The notes beneath the pieces were generated by a model. The model was not told the DNA's origin, did no database searches, and saw nothing but the letters and a program-made list of their open reading frames with translations. From NCBI GenBank assembly GCA_016708465.1, contig JADJFT010000008.1, positions 1 through 64,000 on the forward strand: a DNA stretch of 64,000 nt. The letters are read 5' to 3'. Positions 26,032-37,300 of the stretch are shown here, in pieces; position 1 is the first letter of the stretch, and each line of letters begins with the position of its first letter. The DNA comes from Rhodanobacteraceae bacterium. Its GTDB lineage: Bacteria; Pseudomonadota; Gammaproteobacteria; Xanthomonadales; Ahniellaceae. Made by a program: the position numbers and the translations under genes.

Positions 26032-29000
26032 ATGACAAAGCGTAATGCGCTCTCCATGGCGATCCTGCTCGGTTTGGCTGCTGCCATGCCGGTCGTCGCA
26101 CAGAACACTTCGGCCGGTCTGACTGGTCGCGTCGTCGATGAATCGGGCGCGCCCGTAGCGAACGCCACGATCGAAGTCGTGCATGCCCCGACGGGCGCAC
26201 GCAAGACGGTCGCGACCGACGCCAATGGCCGCTATACCGTGGTCGGTCTGCGCGTAGGCGGTCCGTACACCGTCACCGCGTCGAAGGACAGCCTGAAAGA
26301 CGCCGAATCGGACGTCTATCTGGCGCTGGCCGAGCTGACCAATGTCGATGCGCAGCTGGGCGGCGCGGCAGACACCACGTCACTCGATGCGATCACGGTC
26401 ACTGCCGACGCGATGTCGATGATGTTCAGCGCCGACAGAATGGGCGCAGGCACCAATGTTTCGGGCGAACAGATCGCGGCTTTCCCGTCGATCGAACGCA
26501 ATCTGCAGGATTATGCGCGCCTCGATCCGCGCATCGTGCAGACCGACAAGTCGCGCAACGAAATTTCGGTCGGCGGTCAGAACCCGCGTTACAACGCGAT
26601 CAAGGTCGACGGCATCAGCACCAACGACAGCTTCGGTCTCGAAGGCAACAACTTGCCGACGCGCGCCAGCCGTTCTCGATGGACACCACCGAAGAAATCG
26701 CGGTCGACGTCGCCAACTACGACGTCACGATTTCGGGCGGCGTCGGTGGCGTGATCAACGCCGTGACGAAGTCCGGTACCAACGAATTCCATGGATCGCT
26801 GTACGGCCTCTACCGTGACAATTCATGGGTGGCGGAGAATGCCGATGGTTCGGATTTCTCCGGTTTCACCGATGAAACCACCTACGGCCTGACCGTGGGC
26901 GGCCCGATCGTGAAGGACAAGCTGTTCTTCTTCTTCAATTATGAAGACTGCAACCAGGGTGCGCCCGGTCCGACGTTCGGCCCGGTGGGTTCCTCGGCTT
27001 CGAACATCGTCAACATCACGCAGGCCGACATCGAGCGCGTGCGTGCCATCGCCGCCGGCTACGGATTCGATGCCGGCTCTTCGGATGTCGGCGGCGCCGA
27101 CACGACGGGCGAAGAGTATGGTCTGAAGATCGACTGGAACATCAACGACGCCCATCGCTTCAACTTCCGTTACGGCACGTCGGACCAGAGTGTCGTCGTG
27201 CTTCCGGGATTCGGTGGCCGAAACGGCAACCAGATTGCGCTCGGTTCATACGTCTACCAGCGTGATTTCCAGCTCGATACCTACACGGCACAGCTGTTCA
27301 GTGACTGGGCCGACAACTTCTCGACCGAAGCCAAGGTGTCGTATCGCGATTATTCGGCCGTGCGCACCCCGAGGGGCGACTTGCCGGCGATCGCGATCAC
27401 GATCCGTAATGGCACGTCGACGGGTATCCTGAACCTTGGCACGGAAGAAAATACCCACGCCAACATTCTCGCGACCGAAACCTGGAACGGCTACCTCGCC
27501 GGCAACTGGTTCCTCGGCGACCACACCGTGAAGTTCGGTGCGGACTACGAGAACAACGACATCTACAACCTGTTTGGTCGCCGCATCAATGGCTCGTACT
27601 CGTTCAACAGCATCGACTTGTTCGAGCAGGGCATCTCCAACCGCTACCAGCTGTTTGTTCCGACTGGCGGCAACCTCGACACGATGGCTGCTGCTTGGAG
27701 CATCCGCAATCTTGGCCTGTTCGTGCAGGATTCGTGGGCGTTCAGCAACAACCTGACCGTGAACTACGGCTTCCGCGTGGACACGCCGAACGTGGGCGAG
27801 GAGCCCTTGTTCAACGCCGCCGCTTCGGCCGCGTTCCACTACGACAACAGCCAGACCATCGACGGCAACAAGACCGTCGCGCCGCGCGTCGGCTTCAACT
27901 ACACCTTCGATAGCGAGCGGTCGACCCAGTTGCGCGGCGGTTTCGGCCTGTTCCAGGGTGCGGCCGCCAGCGTGTGGCTGTCGAACCCTTACTCGAACAA
28001 CGGCAGCACCTACACCGACTATTTCTTCTCGTCCGGTATCAGCCATTTCGATCCGGATCGTGCGGACCAGCTCGGACTGTTCACGCCGGGCACCGGTGGC
28101 ACCCAGTCGATCGATTTCGTCGATCCGGACCTGGGCCAGCCCTCGGCCTGGAAGGCGAACTTGGCGATCGATCATGAACTGCCGTGGTGGGGCGCTGTCG
28201 CAGCCGCCGAAGTCATCCTGCTTCAGGTTGAAGAAGGCATCTTCTATCAACACCTGAACCTCGGTGCGCCGACGCGTTTTGGCCAGGACGGCCGTGCGAT
28301 GTACTGGAATACCGCGGGCTACAACCCGGCCAACTGGCGCCAGGATGGTACGTCGCTTTCTGGTACTGCCTCGGGTCGTCAGAACCGCAACCGCTCGTTC
28401 AACGATGCGATCATCGCCCGACCGACCAACAAGGGCGGTTCGCAGCAGGCCACCCTGTCGCTGGCCAAGCCGATGAGCGAGAGCGATTGGTCGTGGATGG
28501 CCGCCTACACCTACACCAATGCCGACGAAGTCAGTGCACTGACCAGTTCGACGTCGGGTTCGCAGTGGGGCAACGCCAACACCTTCAACCCGAACGAGGA
28601 AGTCAACGCGACCTCGTCGTATGAGATCCGTGACCGCTTCAGCGCTGCAGTCAGCTGGAAGCATTCGTTCTTCGAAGATCTGACACGACGTTCTCGGTGT
28701 TTGGTGAAAGCCGCTCAGGGCGTCCGTTCAGCTATGTGTTCGACAACGACGTCAATGGCGACAACCGTGAGTCCAATGACCTGCTGTACATCCCGAATGG
28801 TCCGGGCGATGTGGTGTTCGGTTCGGCTGCCGAAGAAACCGCGTTCTGGGCGTACGTGGAGTCGAACGATTACCTGAACTCGCACCGCGGTCAGGTTGCC
28901 GAACGCAATGGCGCGCGCGGCAAGGACGTCAATCAGTTCGACGTTCGCATTTCGCAGGAGCTTCCGGGCTTCTTCGGCGACAACAAGGCCGAAGTCTGGA

Positions 29001-29218
29001 TGGACATCCTGAACGTCGGCAATTTGTTGAACGAAGATTGGGGCAAGGTCGACGAAGTCGCGTTCCCGGGCAGCCTCGGCGTGGTCGAGTACGGCGGTAT
29101 CGATTCGGCAACGGGTCGCTACGTCTACCGCTTCAACACCCCGGACGTGAGCCGCATCTATGACGACCGCGGCATTTCGCGCTGGTCGCTCCAGGTCGGT
29201 TTCCGCTACGAGTTCTAA
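26032..29218 (+). CDS. Oar-like TonB-dependent outer-membrane receptor, two frameshifts
   Basis: Start ATG 26032 with AAGGTG upstream; a signal peptide follows (SMAILLGLAAAMPVVA). Residues 25-110 form a carboxypeptidase-regulatory-like domain (GLTGRVVDESGAPVANATI). Then comes the plug region (ISVGGQNPRYNAIKVDGIST; GGVGGVINAVTKSGTNEFHG) and a long beta-barrel rich in aromatic-Asn strands, ending QVGFRYEF with a terminal Phe, the outer-membrane insertion signal. Frames change near 26670 and near 28683; one added base at each joins everything into about 1062 residues. Oar-type receptors lack a classic siderophore signature; the ligand may be peptide or carbohydrate. It is monocistronic with a strong terminator after it. 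Confidence 0.92.
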
Positions 29219-29240
29219 GCGGACACGCTTGCAGGAAATG

Positions 29241-29274
29241 AGGAACGGCCCGCCCTGTGCGGGCCGTTTCCTTT
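29241..29274 (+). terminator. Rho-independent terminator after the TonB receptor
   Basis: AGGAACGGCCCGC and GCGGGCCGTTTCCT form a long GC-rich stem with a CCTGT loop, followed by TTT. It lies 22 bases after the receptor stop. Confidence 0.85.
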
Positions 29275-29353
29275 GGTGCCTTGACCGGGCCGCCGTTCTG
29301 CGGAATTCTCTGTTCCCGCCTTCATGGCCTGACATCGCGTTCTGACCATCGGA

Positions 29354-30396
29354 ATGGTCAACATCAGCCTATTCAATCACTTTGTGCCCCTCGGCTCCTT
29401 GCTGCCGACGGACCGTGCCGAATTGGCGAAGTGTTCACGGGTCGGTGTCTATCAGCCGGGGCAGATCATCTTCTCGCGCGGCGAAACCGCGCAGACCGTG
29501 CCGTTTCTGGTGTCGGGTGAGGTGGAGGTGTTTGAGCGCGGTCAAGCGCGCGTGTTCCGAGGCAACACGCCGGAGGCACGCAATGCGCTGGCAAGCGGTC
29601 CGCACCGCGTGACGACGGCAACTTGCCTGAAGACCGCCCAGGTCCTGCTGGTCGATCGCGAACACCTGGACCTGATCCTGACCTGGTCTCAAACCGGCGG
29701 CCTGGAAGTGACCGAGCATGGGTCACGCAAGAGCGGTGGCGATGACGAATCCCAGGACTGGATGACCGCGCTGCTGCAAAACCAGGCGTTCCATCGCATT
29801 CCGCCCGGCAACATCGCGCAGTTGTTCGCGTGCATGCAGTCGCCGCGAAGTTCAAGGCGGGCGACACCATCATTCAGCAGGGCGAACCGGGCGATTGCTA
29901 CTTCATCCTCACCGAGGGTCGCGTCCAGGTCGTGCAGCAGGATGCCGACGGCTTTAGTGACCGACGTCTCGCAGCTCGGCGTGGGTCGTGGTTTCGGTGA
30001 AGAGGCCTTGCTGTCCGGCAACCCGCGCAATGCCACGGTGCGTGGCGCTGACCGATGTCGCCGTGATGAAGATCGATGCGCACGATTTCGAGCGCCTGCT
30101 CAAGGCGCCGGTGTTGTCGCAGATGGTGATCGAGGAAGTGACGGCGGAGCATCAGTTGATCGGATGTCCGCCTGACCGATGAATTTGCGCGCGGCCATGT
30201 GCCGGGTGCGATCAGCCTGCCGCTCGCGCGTCTGCGCGAGTTGGCGGTGCAGCTAGACGCGCAGCGCCCCTGCGCGGTGTATTGCGACTCCGGCCGGCGT
30301 AGCGCTTCGGCCACCTATCTTCTGTGCGAACGAGGTTTCGACGCACGGCTTGTTGCAGGCGGCGTGCCTGCGGAATTGATGACCGAATCGCATTGA
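29354..30396 (+). CDS. Protein with two cyclic-nucleotide-binding-like domains and a C-terminal rhodanese domain, four frameshifts
   Basis: ATG 29354 starts MVNISLFNHFVPLGSLL. A first cNMP-like beta-roll covers residues 15-110 (GQIIFSRGETAQTVPFLVSG). A second follows after a shift near 29835 (FKAGDTIIQQGEPGDCYFIL; further shifts near 29955 and 30048; GRGFGEEALLSGNPRNATV matches the phosphate-binding cassette). After a fourth shift near 30165 a rhodanese domain is read: DVRLTDEFARGHVPGAISLP, then AVYCDSGRRSASATYLL with its active-site Cys, ending at 30396. The whole is about 347 residues with no DNA-binding domain, so it is not a Crp regulator. It may couple a nucleotide signal to sulfur or redox chemistry; the ligand is unknown. 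Confidence 0.75.
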
Positions 30397-30444
30397 GCGG
30401 TCGTCTGGCGCATGCTGCGCCCTGATCAGAGGAATCCCCGAACG

Positions 30445-31631
30445 ATGTCTCCCGTTACTTTGAATGCCCGCATTTCGCCGATGGGCGGCATGGACATGCT
30501 GTCGCGCCAGGAAGTCGGCCGCCTGCGTGACGCCAGCCATGGCGGTCTGCACCAGTTGATGCGCCGCTGTGCGCTCGCCGTCCTGTCCAGCGGCTCGACC
30601 TCGGACGACCCGCGTGCCCTGCTCGAGCGTTATCCGGACTTCGACATCCAGGTGCACCAGCAGGACCGTGGCATCAAGCTGGAGTTGATCAACGCGCCCG
30701 GCGAAGCCTTCGTCGAGGGCGAAATCATCCGTGGCATCAGCGAATTGCTGTTCGCGGTGGTGCGCGACATCGCTTACGTCGCCAGCGATATTCAGTCCGG
30801 ACGGTTCAATCTCGAAGAGTCGAACGGCATCACCAATGCCGTATTCGAAATCCTGCGCAATGCACGCATTTTGCGCCCACATCTCGACCCGAACTTGGTC
30901 GTCTGCTGGGGCGGGCATTCGATCAAGCGCGACGAATACGAATACACCAAGAAAGTGGGCTACCAGCTCGGTCTGCGTGGGCTCGATATCTGCACCGGTT
31001 GTGGGCCGGGCGCGATGAAGGGGCCGATGAAGGGCGCGACAATTGGTCACGCCAAGCAACGTCGCCGCACCAATCGCTACATCGGGATCACCGAGCCGGG
31101 CATCATCGCCGCCGAGTCGCCGAATCCGATCGTGAACCATCTGGTCATCATGCCGGACATCGAGAAACGCCTCGAAGCCTTCGTGCGCATCGCTCATGCC
31201 ATCGTGATCTTCCCGGGTGGCGTCGGTACCGCCGAGGAAATCCTCTATCTGCTCGGCATCCTCGCACATCCGGAAAACGCCACCATCCCCTGCCGATGAT
31301 CCTGACCGGGCCGAAGGAATCAGCCGCCTATTTCGAGCAGATCGATGCGTTCCTGAAGCTATCGATGGGGCCGGACATCGCCGATATGTACCGCATCATC
31401 GTCGATGATCCGAGCGAAGTCGCAGCCGTCGTCAACGCCGGCGTCGACAAGGTGCGACGCAACCGCATCGCCGAAAAGGACGCCTTCTTCTTCAACTGGT
31501 CGCTGAAGATCGACGATGCGCTGCAGCAGCCGTTTCAGCCGACCCGACTGCTGGCCGCATTCGTGCAGCAGCACCGCATGAAGTTGCCGGGCGGTGCGGT
31601 GTACCAGCCATGTTATCGCGTGGTCGCCTGA
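30445..31631 (+). CDS. ppnN: Pyrimidine/purine nucleotide 5'-monophosphate nucleosidase, frameshifted and lacking an internal block
   Basis: Closely matches PpnN (YgdH): ISPMGGMDMLSRQEV at the start, VVCWGGHSIKRDEY, ICTGCGPGAMKGPMKGA, and FPGGVGTAEEILYLLGIL (the LOG-family PGGxGTxxE motif). It hydrolyses nucleoside monophosphates to base and ribose phosphate, and is controlled by (p)ppGpp in E. coli. A shift near 31290 is repaired by one base. The C-terminal part goes directly from ALQQPFQPT to LLAAFVQQHRMKLPG; E. coli PpnN has roughly 60 residues between these, so the protein here would be about 395 instead of 454. Start ATG 30445 follows AGAGGA. Confidence 0.9.
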
Positions 31632-31764
31632 GATCTGCTGCGTTTCATCGCATTATCGAGGTGGCGTGCCGTTGACCGGGAAGAGGGGCCGTTCGTCGGC
31701 CGGTGATTGTCCGGCTGCGAACGCCTCGCTAGGGTGCAAGCATCTCGAAACGGTAGCCAGCATC

Positions 31765-32382
31765 ATGACGGTCGCGACATCCAATGTGGTTGCTTCAGTA
31801 CGTAATCGACAACGCGGCGTGACGCTGATCGAATTGGTTTTTACGGTTGCGATCGCGGCGATTCTCATGGCGATAGCGGTCCCGAGCTTTCAGTCGGTGA
31901 TGAATGCCGGCCGCGTGAGTAATCCGGCGAACGAGATGGTGGCTACCTTGCAGTTGGCACGAGTCGAGGCGTTTCGACGCGGCGAACGTACCGTCGTCTG
32001 TCGTAGCGACAATGCCGATACCGCTACTCCGTCCTGTAACGCCGGCGCTGGTGCGTGGCGTGGCTGGCTCGCTTTCGTGGATACCGACGGCAACGGCATC
32101 GTCGGTGCGACCGAGGTTCGGTTACGGGCGACCAATGTGAGTGCGCCGACGATCGTCATTCCGAGCACCAGAATTTCGGGTGGATCCAGTCGGATCGTGT
32201 TCCGTCCCGATGGGTTGGCGCATGAGGCCAATGGAACGCTGCTCGTTGCACAGGTTCGCGTCTGTGTGCCGACGACGACGCCAGCCGAGAACGCACGGGA
32301 TGTCGTCATTTCAGCAGGCGCACGGATGTCCGTCGTGCGCCGCAACGCCGCGGGCGCTTGTGCCGCGCCGGCGGACTCATGA
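31765..32382 (+). CDS. fimT: Minor type IV pilin, FimT/GspH family
   Basis: A 205-residue pseudopilin. The leader ends QRG before VTLIELVFTV, a prepilin-peptidase site with the conserved Glu at +5, followed by a hydrophobic helix (AIAAILMAIAVPSF). The GspH/FimT globular domain follows (NEMVATLQLARVEAFRRGE; VVCRSDN; WLAFVDTDGNG). It heads the minor-pilin operon that primes type IV pilus assembly. Its TGA overlaps an ATG in the next frame. The 133 bases upstream should contain the operon promoter. Confidence 0.88.
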   Translation: MTVATSNVVASVRNRQRGVTLIELVFTVAIAAILMAIAVPSFQSVMNAGRVSNPANEMVATLQLARVEAFRRGERTVVCRSDNADTATPSCNAGAGAWRGWLAFVDTDGNGIVGATEVRLRATNVSAPTIVIPSTRISGGSSRIVFRPDGLAHEANGTLLVAQVRVCVPTTTPAENARDVVISAGARMSVVRRNAAGACAAPADS

Positions 32383-32399
32383 ATTCGGGAGTGGTTGTC

Positions 32400-32861
32400 A
32401 TGAAGCGCAATACGTGGATGTGCAGACGGCGGGTCCAGTCAGGATCGAGCTTGTTCGAAGTGATGATCGCGGTTCTGGTGCTGTCCACCGGGATGCTTGG
32501 CGTTGCGGCGATGCAGTCCACGTCGCTGCGCAACAGCCAGAGTGCGTTCCAGCGGAGCCAAGCCGTCGTTCTCACCTATGCCATCTCCGATGCAATGCGC
32601 GCGAATGTGGCGTCTGCCCGCATCAATGCTTACAACCTGACGTTGCCAACAACCGGTTGCACTGTGCCATCGGCCGGCGGGTCGCTGGCGTCGAAAGATT
32701 TGAACGCATGGGTGGCGTCGATTCAGGCGACGATGGGCGGCAGTGCTTGCGGCGGTGTGGTTTGTGCATTGAACGTGTGTCAGATCACCGTGCGCTGGAA
32801 CGACGAAGCAGGCACGGGCGGCGCAACCTCACAGTCGCTGCGTAGCCGGAGCCGCATATGA
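32400..32861 (+). CDS. pilV: Minor type IV pilin PilV
   Basis: A 153-residue pseudopilin. The leader ends VQSG before SSLFEVMIAVLVLSTGMLGV, the class III cleavage site and helix. The body (QSTSLRNSQSAFQRSQAVVL; SDAMRANVASA) matches PilV of Pseudomonas and Xanthomonas. ATG 32400 is chosen because GGGAG sits 8 bases upstream; ATG 32379, overlapping the fimT stop, is the alternative. The TGA overlaps the pilW ATG. Confidence 0.87.
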   Translation: MKRNTWMCRRRVQSGSSLFEVMIAVLVLSTGMLGVAAMQSTSLRNSQSAFQRSQAVVLTYAISDAMRANVASARINAYNLTLPTTGCTVPSAGGSLASKDLNAWVASIQATMGGSACGGVVCALNVCQITVRWNDEAGTGGATSQSLRSRSRI

Positions 32862-33830
32862 GCCGATCATTTCATTCCGTTGGCCGGCCGTCTCGGCAAT
32901 CTGGCCTCAGCTTGATCGAACTGATGATTTCGATCGTGCTTGGCCTGCTGATCGCCGGTGCGGCAGTCAGCATGTTCTTGTCGTTCAGTCGCACCTACAC
33001 CGCCTCGGAAAGTCTGTCGCGGATTCCAGGAAAACGCGCGCATCTCGTTTGAACTCATGTCGCGCGACATGCGCGAGGCTGGCTCCATTCCTTGTTCGCG
33101 ATACCTGCCGGTAGTGAATGTACTGAATGGTGCGGATGGTTCTTGGTGGAATACTTGGGGCAGCGGACTGGTGGGTTACGACAACGGCACTTTTCCTGGC
33201 TCGCTTGCGGGAACGGATGCGGTGCAGGTGATCTCCGGTGCGTCGTCGACTGCGTTCGTTCCGAATCACGCGCCCGTCTCAGCCACATTCACGGTGGCGC
33301 CGGCCAGCCATGGATTTGTCGCAAATGACGTCCTGATGGTCTGCGACTATCGTCAGGCATCGATCTTCCAGATGACCGGCGGCTCCGGCAACTCGGTGGT
33401 CCACAACAATTCGGGTACACCCGGAAACTGCAGCAAAGGACTGGGCTTCAAGAAGCCGAGGGATTGTTCGGCAACGGGTGCCGCATATACCTACCCGGAC
33501 AATTCGGTGATGGTGCGGCTGCAGGCGACACGCTGGTATGTCGCCGCCAATGGTCGCGGCAGCAATTCATTGTTCCGGGTCGTTGCGCGGATCAACGGTT
33601 GGCGCGGCCGAGGAAGTCGTCGAGGGGTCTCGGACATGCAGCTGACTTATCTGCTTCCTGGATCGAGCAACTATGTCGTGGCGAGCTCCATTCCTTCGGC
33701 GCGCTGGCGCGACGTGATTGCGATGCGCATGGATCTTGGGCTGTCCGGTATTGATCGGGTGGGTACCGACAATTCGGTGATCACTCGCCGTGTCGTGCAC
33801 ACGGTAACCTTGAGGAGTCGCAACGCATGA
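32858..33830 (+). CDS. pilW: Minor type IV pilin PilW, frameshifted near 33028
   Basis: The prepilin site is RQSG before LSLIELMISIVLGLLIAGA. The first frame ends at 33052; removing one C near 33028 gives RIQENARISFELMSRDMREA, the conserved PilW segment, and continues to 33830. Later parts contain GTDAVQVISGASSTAF and SSIPSARWRDVIAMRMDLGL. The joined product is about 323 residues, normal for PilW. It overlaps pilV and pilX by ATGA junctions. Confidence 0.9.
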
Positions 33831-34369
33831 ATGGCCAACGTTCGATTCGAGCACACGGCCAGCGCGGTGCAGTCCTGGTGATTGTGCTGATTCTGCTGCT
33901 GGTGATGACCTGGATGGGTGTGGCGAGCATGCGCGGCACCTCCATGGGCGAGCGCATGAGTGCCGGTATTTATGACCGCAGCATTTCGTTTCAGGCCGCC
34001 GAAGCTGCGCTCCGCGAGGCAGAGGCATTGATTGCTTTGAAGCCGGTGTTCCCGACCTCCGACTGCAACGCCGGTTTGTGCGCGCAGCGGGTCGATCTCG
34101 CCGCGTCGGACACGATGCGCTGGGAGGATTCGACTGTTGCCTGGCGCGAGGCGGTCTCCAATCTGGATGTCGACAACTCGGGCACCAGCATCGTCGCCGA
34201 TCCCGAATATTTGATCGAAGCCATGGGCATTGCTCCGAATTGGCCTGGCTGCGATCGGGAAATTCCTATCAACGAGAAGTGCATGTCTCCTCGCTATCGC
34301 GTTTCCGCGCGTAGCGCCGAGGCGGATCGTGCCAGGGTCGTCCTGCAAGCCAGTGTCAGCGGATTCTAA
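33827..34369 (+). CDS. pilX: Minor type IV pilus assembly protein PilX
   Basis: A 180-residue protein. The leader ends GQRG before AVLVIVLILLLVMTWMGVA. The Glu at +5 is missing, as is typical of PilX. The conserved helix then reads RGTSMGERMSAGIYDRSISF and QAAEAALREAEA, the signature of PilX N-terminal domains. Two cysteine pairs (DCNAGLC; GCDREIPINEKC) may form disulfides. It starts in the pilW stop (ATGA) and ends in TAATG, where a first pilY1 ATG lies. Confidence 0.88.
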   Translation: MNGQRSIRAHGQRGAVLVIVLILLLVMTWMGVASMRGTSMGERMSAGIYDRSISFQAAEAALREAEALIALKPVFPTSDCNAGLCAQRVDLAASDTMRWEDSTVAWREAVSNLDVDNSGTSIVADPEYLIEAMGIAPNWPGCDREIPINEKCMSPRYRVSARSAEADRARVVLQASVSGF

Positions 34370-34380
34370 TGAGGCGTGCC

Positions 34381-37300
34381 ATGAATCAGATCATGAACAA
34401 TAAATTCCATGCGGTTGATCGGCATCTTCAACGTGCCGCCCTCAGTGCCAGTGTCGCCTTGATCATGGCGATGCCTGTTCAGGCCGGCATCGCCATTCCG
34501 AACAAGCCATTGGAGAGCGGCGTTGCGGTGCCGCCGAACGTGATGCTGATTCTCGATACCTCGGGTTCGATGGGCTATCGCAGCTTGCCGAAATACGAAG
34601 TCTCGATCGGTGGCGGTGGCGAGCACCAGCGATGATGGCGATTCAGTGCCGATCGGTGGGCCGGATGGCACGCGTGAATTGAGCAACGAAACCAACGTCT
34701 ACGACTTCGATTCGAACAACATCCCCGACGTTGCGTTCCGCACGTATACCTACAACACGCTGTCCTACAATCCGGACGTCACTTACGGGCCGTGGATTAC
34801 GGCCAGCGGTGCGCCGATGGCGAATACGCCATACACGGCGGTGTCGACCGATGGCAGCCATATCACCGGCGGCACCACCTCGCTGAATGCCTACACGCCA
34901 ACATTCTTCGTACCCAAGCCGGGTGCGACCGATCTCGAAGACATCACGCAGTATTACCGCTACCAGATCACCGCGGGCGGTGGCAATGTCGTGCGCAGTG
35001 ACCGTGATCAGGTGAACACAACGAAGACGGTATTGTTCACCGAGACCGGCCTCGCTGCAACACGCAACAACTGGACCAATGGTGGTGGAACCGGTGCCGC
35101 TGCGCCGGCAAACGTCGATGCCGGCCGCTCTGCGGCCTTCCAATCCCGGTAGGGCCGTCAGCATGAAGGTCACATTCGCATGCGGTCGGATGATCCGGAC
35201 GCGAACTTGTATCTGCGGTTCGGGGCGTTGCCGACGACGAGCGCCTACAATTATCGAAGAAGCGGCAGCAGCAGCAACGAGACGCAAACGGTCGCCAACC
35301 CTGCTGCTGGCACTTGGTATGTTGGTGTACGCGCTGCCGATAACGCCAACAACAATTCATTCGCCAACGTCACCCTGAAGGTGGAGTACGAGACCGGCTA
35401 CCCGGAAACTGGCGTCGTGTCGGTCGGTTGCGATACGACGGTGACAGGTTGGGGTTGGCGGCATTGCGCCTACGCGACGCCGACCGGTCGCAGCGATGCG
35501 CAAGAGCGCGCCAACTATGCGAACTGGTGGTCCTATCACCGTACCCGCATGAAGGCCGCCAAGTCCGGCGTGTCGCGTGCTTTTTCCGAACTGGGTGGCG
35601 AATATCGCGTCGGACTCGCTGGCTTGGGTTCGATTGTCGAAGAAGTGCCGGTTGGTTCAGACGGGGGATTGTTCCGTGACCGCATCACTCCGGCGTCGAC
35701 CAATCGCAGCGACTGGTTTTCGAGCCTGTTCGCTATGAACGATAGCGGCGGCACGCCGCTGCGCAGTGCGCTGAAGCGCATCGGTGATTACTACTCGCGG
35801 TCGAATGCGGGGAATCCTTATCAGGGCACGGGCGCAGTTGAATTGTCGTGCCGCCAGAACTTCGCGATCTTGACGACCGACGGTTATTGGAACGGTGACA
35901 GTGGATTCTCCGGCATGAATGGAGACGAGGATTCCGGTCCGACCGTGAACGGCCCGAACGGCGCCACCTACACCTACTCGCCGGTCCCACCCTACAAAGC
36001 GAACGCCGAAAACACTCTGGCCGATGTGGCGATGCACTTCTGGAAGCGGGATCTTCGCACCGATGCCAGCATGGATAATGACGTGCCGTCATCGACCGCC
36101 GATCCTGCGTTCTGGCAGCACATGAGTACATTCGGTATTTCGCTGGGTCTTACCGGCACATTGAAGCCCAGCGATTTCCCGAGTTTGCAGTCGGGGGCGC
36201 TCAACTGGCCGGCGCCATCGGATGGCGGCGATGCCGAGAATATCGACGATCTCTGGCATGCCGCAGTCAACGGGCGTGGCAAGTTCGTGGCCGCGACCAA
36301 CCCGCAGTTGTTCGCTCAGGCCTTGCGTTCGGCATTGTCCGCCGTGGTCGAGAGAACGGCTTCCAGTTCGAACGTGTCAGCGAACAGCGCGACGATCAGT
36401 ACCGAGACGCTGTTGTTCCAGGCACGCTACGTTACCAATCGCTGGATTGGCGAGTTGGTGGCCTATCCAATCACCTCGTCGGGTGCCAGTCCGACGCCAC
36501 TTTGGACTGCATCGGAGGAAATTCCGGCTGCGGGCTCCCGTACCATCCTGACCTGGAATGGCTCAGCAGGAGCGAACTTCCCAACGGCGGCTCAGTCGAC
36601 CTACCTCAATGCACCCACAACCGGCGTGAGCGATTATCTACGTGGCGATCAGAGCGAAGAAATCGCCAATGGCGGACTGATGCGCGACCGCTCGCACGTG
36701 CTCGGTGACATCATCCACAGCTCGCCTTACTTCTCCAAAGACACCAACACGGTGTTCGTCGGCGCGAATGACGGCATGTTGCATGCGTTTGACGGAGTGA
36801 CGGGTGAGGAAACATTTGCCTACGTTCCCGGCAATGTCGATCTTGCAGGCTTGAAATCGTTGGCTTCCGACAGCTATTCGCATACCTATTTCGTGGATGG
36901 GCCGGTGTTTGTGTCCTCGCGCGAGTCAAATTCCTATGCGAAGAATTTTCTGGTGGCGTCGCTCGGTCGTGGTGGCAAAGGCGTCTTCGGTCTGGATGTC
37001 ACCGATCCCACCAATTTCGATACGAGCAACGTACTCTGGGACTTCGATGCCGCCGACCACGATCTGATGGGCAATGTGATGGGGCGCCCGATCATCGCGA
37101 AAATGAATGATGGTTCGCTCGGCGTGATTGTCGCCAATGGACCCAACAGCACGACTGACACCGCTGTGTTGTACGTATTGAACATGCTGAATGGCGACGT
37201 GCTCGCAGAAATCAACACCGGTGTCGGCTCCGCTGTGGCCCCGAACGGATTGTCGACGCCGCGCGCCTGGGACGACGACGGCGATGGCGATGTCGACTTC

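Noticed and set aside
27246..28664. A 472-residue open frame on the minus strand
   Set aside because: It is antisense to the TonB receptor barrel, rich in Arg/Val/Ala, with no start signal or motif.
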